Below are positions 9,601-17,922 of a stretch of DNA of 41,736 bases, one piece after another (within the stretch, counting starts at the first letter, position 1; each line of letters opens with the position of its first letter). Position numbers and translations under genes: made by a program. The DNA lies in NCBI GenBank assembly GCA_030612265.1, contig JAUWOE010000005.1, forward strand, positions 1 to 41,736, read 5' to 3'. Below the pieces are notes generated by a model. It was not told where the DNA came from, made no database searches, and saw only the letters and a program-made list of their open reading frames with translations. The stretch comes from Promethearchaeum sp. GTDB lineage: Archaea; Asgardarchaeota; Lokiarchaeia; Sigyniarchaeales; Promethearchaeaceae.

Positions 9601-11593
9601 AATCACTTGTAGATACCATAGAAAAGTAATTTGGAAAATATACGTTTTCTTCTTTTAAATTTCGCCAAATTGGGACTTTTGAAGTAGATTGAATATGTTG
9701 TAGATCCCAAATCCCAGTTTCCATTGAATAGAATTCATCATTTCCAGAATCCCAAACAATTTCATATTTTTCTTCAAGATTATCCCAACTAATACCAATA
9801 TACTTTCCAGTCACAGTACCTACAATGATTTTATCTAGTTCACTTTCTCCAGCAATAAATGCATCACCATCCATTCTTAATGGTCCTATTGTGACAGATA
9901 AAGCGTCAGTTAGAAGATTATATACTTGTTGTAATTCAAGCGAGTTAATTTCATAAGTTGCCCCATCAAACACAGAAAGTTGAGCATATCTAAACCAATC
10001 CCATTTTTTCCGACTTAAAGCATCATCAATATCTATTTTTAGTAAATTACTAGTATATGAAAAGTGTATAGATGAAATCTGTTCAAAACTGGTACCATCT
10101 TGAGAAATTGAAAAGTTAAATTTTGATAATATATCAGAAGTAAGTGGGTTTTTAAATGTAACAATAACATCTGGATCTGCATTTGCACTACCTGTTCCTT
10201 CTTCATCAAGACCAAAATCGACAATTGCTGTTGCGTTCGGAATATCACCTAGAGAGGCATCAAATGTTGTATAATTTCCATCTGTAGCCATAGCCATTCC
10301 AGTATTATAGGGATAAATATGTGCATTAGGAAGAAATTGAGATAGAGGTACATTCCAAACATATTCGATTGGTTCTGAAACGAGTAAAGTAGCATTAATG
10401 GGGTCTTGGTATGTAACATTATTGGCGGAAATAACTCGATCAACCCACCGATCTAAACCCCAATATCCAAATGTTTCCCAGCTTTCATAAGCCCTAACAA
10501 CTTTCTTATAATCATATGTATATGTAAGATTGTTCCAATCTAAAGCAAATAAACCTTGTCCTTGGGCGATAATTGCGATTTCATCACCAATTGTTCCATC
10601 TAATTCTCCGAGTTCCATAGAACGAATAGCGGTCCAAGTATAATTTTCACTCGTCCAATTTAAATAGTAATTATTATCATTAATTAAAGGGAATGGATAT
10701 CCATTAATCATAATACTAAGACCATCATTTTCAAAAACATAAACAGTTCCTTCTCTTGTTCCGCAGATAATCTCAGGTAAACCATTTGCATTAGTGTCCC
10801 CAGCTTCTACTGTATAAATTCGTTCCCCATCCAAATCGCCTGATGTCCATACTTGCCGATAAGATATCCAGTGATCATCAGCAAATGGATAACCTGAATG
10901 ATCATCATATTCAAATAGGAAAAGACCTTCCCAAGTCCCCGCTATAATATCCGGTCGATAATCCCTATCTACATCTTCAATTTTAACATCAAAAACTCTA
11001 GTCATTGCAGGAGAAGTCCACACGTGATCGAACATATTTTCTGTGTTAGTATAGGGATCATAGATATGGCGCTGTTCAAAGACATAAACATGACCATCTG
11101 CACTCCCTGCTACAATTTCAATAAAATTATTAAGATCAGTATCCCCAAAAGCTATACTTAGGACATCACTTTGGATAATTCCATCTCCAGAGTCCCATAC
11201 TTTATCAAAATCACCTGTTTCAACATTTAAACGGTAAATATGGATTTCATTGTCATATAAATATCCCCCAGCTAAAGCCAAATAACCCGTTTCTTCATCG
11301 TAAGCTGAAGCATGAATCGCAGCTTTAGATTTCCATGGTTCATAAACTTCAGTATATAAATTATCTCGATCACCAAGTATCTTTCCGATATCATAATCAT
11401 CGGGAAATGTTGGCGTATCTTCATCAAGAGCAGAAATTAGAGGTTGATCATCGGAAAAATCCATTAGTTCAGTCATATCAAATTGTTTCTCTTCAATATC
11501 AGAATCTGTTCTTGGAATTTCAGGAATAAGAGTTATTGATAACATACTAAGTAGTAATATTGCCAATATTCTTGTTTTGGTTAATTTTTTCAT
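3623..11593 (-). CDS. Giant secreted, membrane-anchored multi-propeller (FG-GAP/VCBS) surface protein, 2656 aa
   Basis: A signal peptide (residues 1-29, LAILLLSMLSITLIP) is followed by a very long array of beta-propeller blades. Many blades carry calcium loops of the DxDxDGxxE type followed by IIxG..G.VYVFE, for example DIDNDGNGEIIIG and DTDNDGRREVVAG. These are FG-GAP/VCBS-like repeats, known from integrin-alpha-type and other extracellular proteins. A jelly-roll segment at about 383-560 (DGNYTTFDAS, then YEINSLELQQV) resembles F5/8-type discoidin domains. A segment at about 1340-1650 lacks calcium loops and looks sialidase-like, with one BNR-like box (STTRGLTW). Later blades (about 1850-2590) resemble PQQ/quinoprotein propellers. 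A Pro/Ser linker (about 2600-2615), a membrane helix (about 2625-2647) and KSRKKKN end it. The start is set by a GGAGGG ribosome site, and it overlaps the upstream giant gene by ATGA. The role is probably adhesion or ligand binding at the cell surface; this is inference. Confidence 0.9.
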   Translation of the reverse strand: MKKLTKTRILAILLLSMLSITLIPEIPRTDSDIEEKQFDMTELMDFSDDQPLISALDEDTPTFPDDYDIGKILGDRDNLYTEVYEPWKSKAAIHASAYDEETGYLALAGGYLYDNEIHIYRLNVETGDFDKVWDSGDGIIQSDVLSIAFGDTDLNNFIEIVAGSADGHVYVFEQRHIYDPYTNTENMFDHVWTSPAMTRVFDVKIEDVDRDYRPDIIAGTWEGLFLFEYDDHSGYPFADDHWISYRQVWTSGDLDGERIYTVEAGDTNANGLPEIICGTREGTVYVFENDGLSIMINGYPFPLINDNNYYLNWTSENYTWTAIRSMELGELDGTIGDEIAIIAQGQGLFALDWNNLTYTYDYKKVVRAYESWETFGYWGLDRWVDRVISANNVTYQDPINATLLVSEPIEYVWNVPLSQFLPNAHIYPYNTGMAMATDGNYTTFDASLGDIPNATAIVDFGLDEEGTGSANADPDVIVTFKNPLTSDILSKFNFSISQDGTSFEQISSIHFSYTSNLLKIDIDDALSRKKWDWFRYAQLSVFDGATYEINSLELQQVYNLLTDALSVTIGPLRMDGDAFIAGESELDKIIVGTVTGKYIGISWDNLEEKYEIVWDSGNDEFYSMETGIWDLQHIQSTSKVPIWRNLKEENVYFPNYFSMVSTSDYNSWSFGKLDPWGLFDASPSYFVGTKSSQIVAHNMLGVGDTTVNGYLSDINLFLAGGNKPYTSVETFELIPGYPMPLLAVASYNPDQLPTGNLVDGATAELNFFFRDDLNLPFASVNRYSMSEFDKTGEITSLIAVSKTTPKLDFTDIDGDGDNDMIFSNGQLYLAKNLFKEINEINFTIVHDYFSQINAELTSYGWGQPELCDLDRDGDLDVILSYATKNGTTAFINEGTAENPDWVQEKRIFSNTRPETNMKFMNLTDTRIIPRHEGYSIDTWESEYDLDEEADYMLVSYNNFAQRTSWATPVYDAVDSYIVATYPTVARMEFSLLDSGDDDFRNYGFHIYESWSNEDDLEGWTLSITSGDIDNDGNGEIIIGDYDNNVYVFENMVNNTYKRMYKTFDIIHNETTDESPYLYEELEGISGTFTRNIWDHVKHVVAGVDLDNNGLNELIVAANLQVYIFEDKNLTGGDELEFVYSIDLRDSGFIDEPGWDQVDEITAMCVGNDLDYNGENELILAAGPYLFVYNVPEHNFIDMENNEYFVTSSDLEGRYNLLGNPYADESYEYAWISTLTTGDTDQDGYREIILGGTLDTRAIREDGFVHIYECQGGTFYQAWEAPSQLTKWNPVNVLTIDDQDYDGAEEIIIGHNKGFDIWEWIAGSDSNYQKVEHVTSSPNYPIIDIGQMNSSGDMWILARTNAPTDEIEKRSKSDLTHGKGAYSNYIYQIFSYYGRNFWKKFDKSTSIWNSPQYVLTDLTYGDGTFEFESEPAIATMENGDIYATWRYENALGYPAIWVSKFNLATEIWGTPYYASSSLISSSINYPDIFEYDNDNIGLICVYGSSSFKTIYNKTMPKILASSTYWSYLDFEGRTNYNIHSASITTLSDGSYAIAMSAINIAISKPDFDIWVLMLNNSFAFDEVSPYHATNSYNDELFPDIDYLRSEDESLVVIYENLGASFEDRIGMVASTTRGLTWKSQQTLNTIPNNLERKENLQLGYVEWELNPNAAQLFFSATHVNITPIAFAPTVIGLDSAGFMYNFVFTAPVFKHKPGDHEYLYGFPMYGINTQSDWTGNSLTEVVDLDVGDTDNDGRREVVAGWDHQVSIYELKSSVDEAGSQMMKYDESWLSETFENPFTGVTVYDSNGNGWEEIGIATERGDVYVIEYRATSEGLTPLTVSQERWDIDIDTKADPRCMFTYDIDDDSFDEIIICDGNTSKIVVIDDNGSIIWSDTFGTGYTRGMGLFDITNDSLPEILFAKENGYIYAINILTGVELWNFTLGAVGDIEAIDVGDISLNGTVEVVFANNVGNLTVLDYQGNFLYELDGTPPGVVTIYSISLGHFYDNESLSLAYSDSSGVLRIANITDGTILYESDEDIITNSRTDIIPYDFDGNGIEEIVFVYDRLRILDVNESAIIYNSTYYGTSVSPHIFIEDFDGDDQPEILVSTKDNGIYLEDFTSGITLWHYSPDIGLTYDISIGNFGGSGAMDVAVVGRDGTMVAIDGKCGLPMWFNDTTFAFNAVAGAWLGGPNLDSIIAYSETGEIYVFDHSSLIVPPTEEMYTEHNLYLEFETGETNIVNLWVHDVSNDGNGIDEILTYDYNKDLILWNATTGTQIWKQNFSDDGVRDVRFGNLNNLDFLDLAVRTKNGDIYLLKGESGEISKVISAPSNFSPRDFYIGEFNQAEINDEIVVLYENKADDKSYLEWFNSTGDGMYTSNSEPKTGNYMAVGYYSGQSSLDVLYGGYNQIARIYYGGDGTLYDDFSVGYNIYGIISGNFKDDVYEDFALIDANSNITLVDGDTMTVIAIFGFDDGKVRDFQAADIWNDDSIDELIVNLIDEGVIGYESSGNEVWRYDAPLVLDKSECLMSFSDMGNDGTTDLIFTNYNYLNIINGSTEKLSWHYVGVESKTRMLVGRFTESGVLDVVFKSENRIIIVSGAEIPPNPPDSPDPPSSQGSAVSTLFDHWSSSNIPVYAYYIGSVIFLVIIPYSIIKSRKKKN

Positions 11594-14500
11594 TTCTTTC
11601 CCTCCTTTTTGAGGATTTTCTTTGTCTTGCTTGATTTCTTAACAGTTTCCTTTTTTAAGGACTTTTTTCCTTTTAATTGTGCTGCTTCTTTTACTTCTTT
11701 TGCACTTTCTTTTAATTGTGTCGCTTCTTTTGCTCTTTTTGCACTCTTTTTTCTTTTAGACACGATTATTCCAGTTATCACTGCCAACCCAGCTACTCCA
11801 ACACTTACTCCAATTATAATCAACGTATAATCCTTTTCCACCACATCAAATTCGATACTCGCTAAATGTATAGAACCATTCATATCACGTCCATAGACTT
11901 CAAGTTCATAAGATCCAGGATACCATTGTGTAGTATCATTATACCATTGTTGCACAGAGGATTTATAGATCATCGATATATCTTCACTCCAATCACTATC
12001 ATTCCTATACCGATACCAAACTTCTTGAAAATCAGTTAGATTTACAACTTGAACGGGTGTATCAATATAAACATTTGAATCTTCTTTTGGTAACAGTATA
12101 TGAAGAGTTTGATTACCTCTCGCAGTTGCAAGATAGTTTTCAAATTCTTCTTGGGTTGTATATGATAGTGGATCAGTCCCAATTGTAATTTCAATGCCAT
12201 CCGAATATCCATCGCCATCGGTGTCAGAATTTGCAGGATTTGTTCCATATTCATTTACTTCATCCCCATCAAGAAGTCCATCACCATCAGAATCTGGATT
12301 TAATATTCCTCCACCTATCTGCTGTAAACCAAGTCTAAATTCTTCTCCATCAGGAAGTCCATCATAATCAGTATCAAATTCAAATCCATCTAGTACACCA
12401 TCACCATCTGTATCTGAATTGATTGGATCCGTTTCGTAAAACAATACTTCCGCACCATCGGGTAAATAATCACCATCAGTGTCAGGATTTAGTGGATCCG
12501 TCCCATAATTTGCAGCCAAAGGATGACTACCCGATGCTGATCTAATACTTGAATTAATTGGGACAAGGAGCTCCTCATAATCAAATAAACCATCACCATC
12601 AGTATCATTGTAAATGGCTGAAGTATTATACAGATAAATTTCATCCCAATCTGATAAAGTATCGTTATCGGTATCGATTAAATTAGGATCCGAATTGTAG
12701 ATCATTACTTCAACATAGTCGCTTACATTATCATTATCTGTGTCATTACTGCATGGGTCTGTATAGAATGGAAAAACAAGGGTCACCGCAAGAAATGGAT
12801 AAATTATATCAGTTACATTTCTTATCTGAATCTCTGAACCATCAGCAAAACCATCACCATCAGTATCATTCGATAATGGGTTTAAGGGTATTGGATCAAT
12901 CCATGGAATAATCCCTGATCCTAGGTAGAGTTCTATTCCATCACCTAAACCGTCCAAATCGGAGTCTGCTTCTGTGGGATTTGTTCCGTATATTTTTACT
13001 TCATGATAATCACTCATCGGCCATGTCATTTCTCCAAATTCATTTGGTTCAACGATAGAATCTCCATCCGTATCCCAATTAAGGGGATCTGTGTAATATA
13101 TCAATATTTCCTCTCCATCGGATAGTCCATCATCATCAGAATCATAATCAAATGCATTTGTATAATAAACCTTGATTTCCTCAAAATCTGTTAACCCATC
13201 ATTGTCTCCATCATCGTCCATTGGATCACTACCGTAATACAGAACCTCCTGTCCATCAGTGATCCCATCCCCATCAGAATCATCAGATAACGGATTACTA
13301 TGCCATAAATAAACCTCTTCACCGTCCGATAATCCATCAAAATCAGTATCTCCAACATTTGGATTTGTATAAAAGATGTAGAATTCATCTCCGTCGGGGA
13401 TCATATCGAAATCAGTGTCGGCGGCTCTTGGATCAGTTCCCAGCAATATTTCTTGCATATCAAATAAGCCATCATCATCGGTATCTGGATCATTGGGATT
13501 AGTGTGATTACTGTATGGATTAAGAACTCCTTCAATTCCGTCAATCAAACCATCGTCATCACTATCTCCATCGGTTGGATCTGTTGGAGGATCTTGAGCT
13601 AGTTCATATCCATCACTATTAATCCACATACCTGGTTGAGGTGTTCGGTCAGTTATTCCTGTATCTCCATCTGTATCAGGATTACACGGATTTGTCATTA
13701 CATGCTTCAGTTCTGGCTCTCCTTCTTCATCATACATAATTATATCAAATCCAGCAACTTCAGCTCCATCATTCATATCTTTGAGGAAATTTTGATTTAG
13801 TTGGGTATCTACCATTCCATTATATAATTGATAATATGAATCATCATCGGTATCTGCATCCAAAGGATGTGTGTATCCATAGTTAAAGATTAAAGGATTA
13901 GGATCAGATTCACTCTCATTATATAGGGCATCTAAACCATAATATGCCCCCATAGGACCTTCATCTCCATCCATTAAACCGTCACCATCTGTATCGGGAT
14001 TAAGTGGGTCAGTTCGGTCATTATATAATTCTCCCCCGATCATTACTTCCAGGACTGTTGGAGTTACATTTGATATATCCCATCGAGTGAATACTTCATA
14101 GAAATCAGATAATGAATCACCATCGGTATCTTGTGATAATGGATCTGTCATATATATCTTAACTTCTTGATAATCTGTTAAACCTTCCCAATCAGAATCC
14201 TTTTCTAATGGATTTGTTCCGAGGTCCCATTCTTCTCCATCAGTTAGTCCATCGAAATCAGTATCAGGGATTGTCGGATCAGTACCCATAGTTTGGACTT
14301 CTAATTTATCGTTTGCTCCATCTCCATCTGTGTCGGGATTATTTATATCAAGTCCAGGGATATCTGCTTCATACTCATCACTTAAACCATCACCATCTGA
14401 GTCAAAACCGACTCCAGAGGCTTCATATTCTGCATCTCCTTTATTTGGAGAAAGATCCCATGGACCGCCGGGTTCCCAAGTCCATGTGTGGGTATCTGAT

Positions 14501-17500
14501 ATAAACAGAAACCTGAGTTTCACTTTAAGCGTTAATACAAGCCTTAAAGTGATCTTCAAGGGCGCCGACGATGCTAGGTCCTGGAAGAACGTTAGGATTA
14601 TCTCCAAAGATCCATCAAATACAATTTCGACAATCAGTAAATTTATGCCAATATGTATAGCACAACCCAGTATGATAATTAATGTAAGTGAGGATTCTTC
14701 GGGAGCGGTGGCCATTGCAGCCTTTTTCACAATATCCAGTTCGACTCCGAGATATATTGTTACAGTAATTGCATCGAGTCCTAAAAATTCAGCTATTGAA
14801 CTTAATGCTCCCCCACCTACACCTCCTGTGAGAAAATCTAATAATGTAAACGTTTTTGACAGCTGAATCTTAATATTAAAACTCCATTCAACTACTTTAA
14901 AGAAATTTTCCCATTCAAACATTCCACCGCGGAATGTAAAGAGGTTGAGAACGAAATGCGCACTTCCAGTAAAAGACAGGTCTAATCCAAGCGATTCTAA
15001 CAAAAATGTCATAAAGGAATTTTTGGATGAGTCTAACCCAGCAACTCCAAGTTCAGCATAAAATTGCGGGCTAATTTCAAAGAATGAGAATATAACTTTA
15101 AAGAAATCGTCAATAGAATCTAAAGATAATGTGCTCCGACCATCCAAGATGAGACTTTTAACTAGATTGAATAATGGAGTTGGATTTAAATTTATGTTTG
15201 CTATAATTCCTAAATCAATTTCCAACTCAAATAAGGACCATTCACCTAATCCGATTGGAAGGGTAGTATGAAAACCAATAATTTCGTTGTCATTTCCAAA
15301 GAAACTCATAATTGCCTCTTCTAGATCATCCATAATTGGCGTAATTAACCCAGTGAGCCAATCGAGGACTTTCCCAATCATCCAATCTACGCCGTTAGTA
15401 AATAATCCTTTTAGATCCATTGAAAGTTTGAGGAATTCTTCCAATAAAGCTGGATCGATAACCCCTTCTAGTAAACTTGAAGCCATATCCATAATTTCAT
15501 TAATGACTTCGGTGGAGCTTGGTAAATTCGCAGGATCTAAACCAAATGCATCCGGGAAGAAAGATTGGATCAGCTTTAAGAATGCATCGATTGGGACATT
15601 ATCAAATGATGGATGGACACCTACAATGGATCCCACTGCCATAAAAATAGATTGCAACACTCCCTTGAAAGATTTTTCTTTGATTGCACCAACCATATTC
15701 ATTATTCCTCCGGTGATTTCACCAAAGGAGTTTACAATTGAATCAAAATCAGGAAGCCCATCAAACATGTCACCAACATCAAGAAATTCAAATACTTCTT
15801 TTATTAAGGTAGGAATAGCAGTTAGATCTGAAGGATAACTCGATAAAGTGTTTTGTAGCATTTGTTTTAATGATCCAGAATCGGTTAAATACGAAATCAT
15901 TGCTACAATTGGCTTTACAACACCGGAAATTGCATTTTTTACATCTGTTAATCCAACTTCATCAAGTATTGCTTCTGCGATCTGAAATAGGTCTGGGAGT
16001 TCTGCAGGGTTAAACCCATCATTGTAAATGCCAGTTATCATAGCCATTATATCAGCAATAATTTCACGAGTACTAGTAGGGACAGATGATTCAACTGCAT
16101 TTGTAAGGGCTGTCTGAATTTGATTTTTAAAATCAGAAACACTGGGGAGTCCATTTTCTTGAAAATTTTTTACAATATCCATAATTCTTCTTGTCAAATT
16201 TTCGACATCTCCAATAATTTCTGATGATCCGATTACTTCTTCCAGAACAAGTTTTACAAGGTTAATTATTGATTCAGAATTAAAGTCATCGACCAGATCT
16301 ACAACACCAAATGCCAAATTAATCATAGAATTGACTTTTCCAACTGCTTCTTGCGTATTACTATCAAGTGAACCTAATACAGCTTCTAAAAGAGGCCCTC
16401 CAACATCTTCAATTAATTCAGGAACATCAAAGCTTACGAGGAATTTGATTGTTGGACTAATAAATGCTTCCATTTTCGTTAAAAAGCCACCAATATCTCC
16501 TTGATCCAACCCGAGTGAAGCGACTAAAGTCTTATTCAGCAATTTACTTAGAATATTCTTCGAAAAATGGCTTACTAGTGTGTTAAAAATACTTTTTCCA
16601 CTACTTTTTGCTTCAGAAATAAAATCCCATAAATCATCCCCCAAATCGAGTACGGTTTCAATTATATCGCTTACAGATTCCGGTAATAATTCAGATATAA
16701 GAACCTGAACGAGTTCCATAACAATTTCAAGAATATCTGCTGGTTCCCCTCGCATATTAAATAAAGCTTTTAAGAAAAGATCAACATATGGTTTCATTTC
16801 TTCGGGGAATGGAAATTCCTTTGAGATCGCGCTAATAATGCTTTTTAATGGACTCTCATCATCAAAATTATCGACAATTCCTACGACGGATTCGATCATT
16901 CCAAACATTTCTTTGATTGTTTCCATGGCATCATTGGGAATTGAAAGAACAGTGTTGCCAGAGGATTCTAGCACTTTAAGTAAAATATCAACAATATCTC
17001 CAATTGGACCTCTTAGACCGGAAAGAAAAGGTAAATCTCCTAAGATAAAGTCGCCTTCTGCAGCAGAAGGTAAACCAAGTTTGATATTTGGTGAGAAATC
17101 TTCTGGGATCTTGTCTTGAGGAATTTCAATCAAAGCGCCTTCTTCGTCCATAATATAAGCGGCAGGACGGATTTCTGGTTGGTGACGGTCCCACATTTCT
17201 TTAGTTCGTTCCTCAAGGCCCACAGGATCAATTTGTCCCACTGGAGTTATAGGATCAATTTGAGCTTTAAATAAAGCATTAAAATTCTCTGCATATATCT
17301 GCATGGCCATTTGGGTGAGATCTCTAGCAGCATCTACATATTCTTCATTTACTTGTGATCTCTGTTCAATAATCTGTGAGATTGCCCAAATATTGTACAT
17401 GACTAAAAGAATAACATCCGTCTGTTCTACATCACTATGATGAATATTACTATTCTGAGTGGAAATTTGTTTATTAAATGTAATTGTGTTTGCCATTCCA

Positions 17501-17922
17501 ACAATATGTTGTGTGTTGCGAAACACATTCAAGATCTGGTAAAATTCTTGCCATGAAATAGATTCATCTGAGAATTTTACCCCAGCTAGGTTAGAATTAA
17601 ATGCATAAACTGCCATCCAGGGATTATCCATTAATGTTATTTTTAAATCGTTGGACGAACTTAATGGGACAAGTTTTACATTTAATAATCGAAAAGATAT
17701 AACTTCATGGACAGATTCGGCAACATATTTCATATTTTCATCTTGTGGATCATAGAATATATAAATCCAATCCAAATTTTTCTCTTTTTCAGAAAATGAA
17801 TTTGGATCGCCCATATTTTTTAATGGTTCTGCTGCCCATACAGATTGTGGCACAATTTGGAATAAAAAAATACTGATAATAGTAAGTGCTAAGATTTTAG
17901 TTTTAAATGATGAAATTTTCAT
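11590..17922 (-). CDS. Giant secreted, membrane-anchored protein with helical region and about 26 thrombospondin type 3 repeats, 2110 aa
   Basis: I place the start at the ATG at 17922 rather than the longer open frame from 17985, because a clean signal peptide begins there (MKISSFKTKILALTIISIF, with cleavage near VWAA). GGAG lies ten bases upstream. After a mixed N-terminal region come about 590 residues (about 300-885) of amphipathic helices with recurrent Ile/Leu/Val spacing. A beta-rich region without a recognisable family follows (about 885-1165). Residues about 1170-1925 hold some 26 TSP3-type repeats (DTDGDGLSDGEE, then TDPLNP), which bind calcium and form stiff rods in known proteins. 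An Ig-like domain (about 1930-2030), a membrane helix (about 2031-2054) and a Lys-rich cytoplasmic tail of about 55 residues end it. It is the first gene of the operon with the 2656-residue protein. It is probably a surface stalk; the helical part is of unknown function. Confidence 0.88.
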   Translation of the reverse strand: MKISSFKTKILALTIISIFLFQIVPQSVWAAEPLKNMGDPNSFSEKEKNLDWIYIFYDPQDENMKYVAESVHEVISFRLLNVKLVPLSSSNDLKITLMDNPWMAVYAFNSNLAGVKFSDESISWQEFYQILNVFRNTQHIVGMANTITFNKQISTQNSNIHHSDVEQTDVILLVMYNIWAISQIIEQRSQVNEEYVDAARDLTQMAMQIYAENFNALFKAQIDPITPVGQIDPVGLEERTKEMWDRHQPEIRPAAYIMDEEGALIEIPQDKIPEDFSPNIKLGLPSAAEGDFILGDLPFLSGLRGPIGDIVDILLKVLESSGNTVLSIPNDAMETIKEMFGMIESVVGIVDNFDDESPLKSIISAISKEFPFPEEMKPYVDLFLKALFNMRGEPADILEIVMELVQVLISELLPESVSDIIETVLDLGDDLWDFISEAKSSGKSIFNTLVSHFSKNILSKLLNKTLVASLGLDQGDIGGFLTKMEAFISPTIKFLVSFDVPELIEDVGGPLLEAVLGSLDSNTQEAVGKVNSMINLAFGVVDLVDDFNSESIINLVKLVLEEVIGSSEIIGDVENLTRRIMDIVKNFQENGLPSVSDFKNQIQTALTNAVESSVPTSTREIIADIMAMITGIYNDGFNPAELPDLFQIAEAILDEVGLTDVKNAISGVVKPIVAMISYLTDSGSLKQMLQNTLSSYPSDLTAIPTLIKEVFEFLDVGDMFDGLPDFDSIVNSFGEITGGIMNMVGAIKEKSFKGVLQSIFMAVGSIVGVHPSFDNVPIDAFLKLIQSFFPDAFGLDPANLPSSTEVINEIMDMASSLLEGVIDPALLEEFLKLSMDLKGLFTNGVDWMIGKVLDWLTGLITPIMDDLEEAIMSFFGNDNEIIGFHTTLPIGLGEWSLFELEIDLGIIANINLNPTPLFNLVKSLILDGRSTLSLDSIDDFFKVIFSFFEISPQFYAELGVAGLDSSKNSFMTFLLESLGLDLSFTGSAHFVLNLFTFRGGMFEWENFFKVVEWSFNIKIQLSKTFTLLDFLTGGVGGGALSSIAEFLGLDAITVTIYLGVELDIVKKAAMATAPEESSLTLIIILGCAIHIGINLLIVEIVFDGSLEIILTFFQDLASSAPLKITLRLVLTLKVKLRFLFISDTHTWTWEPGGPWDLSPNKGDAEYEASGVGFDSDGDGLSDEYEADIPGLDINNPDTDGDGANDKLEVQTMGTDPTIPDTDFDGLTDGEEWDLGTNPLEKDSDWEGLTDYQEVKIYMTDPLSQDTDGDSLSDFYEVFTRWDISNVTPTVLEVMIGGELYNDRTDPLNPDTDGDGLMDGDEGPMGAYYGLDALYNESESDPNPLIFNYGYTHPLDADTDDDSYYQLYNGMVDTQLNQNFLKDMNDGAEVAGFDIIMYDEEGEPELKHVMTNPCNPDTDGDTGITDRTPQPGMWINSDGYELAQDPPTDPTDGDSDDDGLIDGIEGVLNPYSNHTNPNDPDTDDDGLFDMQEILLGTDPRAADTDFDMIPDGDEFYIFYTNPNVGDTDFDGLSDGEEVYLWHSNPLSDDSDGDGITDGQEVLYYGSDPMDDDGDNDGLTDFEEIKVYYTNAFDYDSDDDGLSDGEEILIYYTDPLNWDTDGDSIVEPNEFGEMTWPMSDYHEVKIYGTNPTEADSDLDGLGDGIELYLGSGIIPWIDPIPLNPLSNDTDGDGFADGSEIQIRNVTDIIYPFLAVTLVFPFYTDPCSNDTDNDNVSDYVEVMIYNSDPNLIDTDNDTLSDWDEIYLYNTSAIYNDTDGDGLFDYEELLVPINSSIRSASGSHPLAANYGTDPLNPDTDGDYLPDGAEVLFYETDPINSDTDGDGVLDGFEFDTDYDGLPDGEEFRLGLQQIGGGILNPDSDGDGLLDGDEVNEYGTNPANSDTDGDGYSDGIEITIGTDPLSYTTQEEFENYLATARGNQTLHILLPKEDSNVYIDTPVQVVNLTDFQEVWYRYRNDSDWSEDISMIYKSSVQQWYNDTTQWYPGSYELEVYGRDMNGSIHLASIEFDVVEKDYTLIIIGVSVGVAGLAVITGIIVSKRKKSAKRAKEATQLKESAKEVKEAAQLKGKKSLKKETVKKSSKTKKILKKEGKK
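11600..11605 (-). promoter_or_regulatory. Strong ribosome binding site (GGAGGG) for the 2656-residue gene
   Basis: GGAGGG lies six bases before the ATG at 11593, inside the end of the upstream giant gene. It is the clearest Shine-Dalgarno sequence in the window. It fixes the start and, with the ATGA overlap, argues for coupled translation of the two giant proteins. Confidence 0.75.
12160..14415 (-). repeat. Tandem TSP3 calcium-binding repeats within the giant stalk protein
   Basis: About 26 units, counted by eye, each begin with D-[TS]-D-x-D-x-[LIV]-x-D and mostly end in a [TS]-[DN]-P turn. Unit length is usually 22-24 residues (66-72 bases), with several longer inserts. On the DNA they show as recurring minus-strand codons for DTDGDG. 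The units have diverged, so the array is old rather than freshly expanded. Confidence 0.85.

Noticed and set aside
12160-14415. Periodic DNA that could suggest a CRISPR array or satellite
   Set aside because: The period follows the TSP3 protein repeat in one open frame. Units differ in DNA sequence and length, with no identical repeats separated by unique spacers.
14330-17119. Long plus-strand frames opposite the giant stalk protein (14330-14866, 15287-15838, 16838-17119)
   Set aside because: They are antisense to a coherent protein with signal peptide and repeats. Their translations are Ser/Pro/Ile-rich with no domain, as expected from the reverse of acidic, helical coding sequence.
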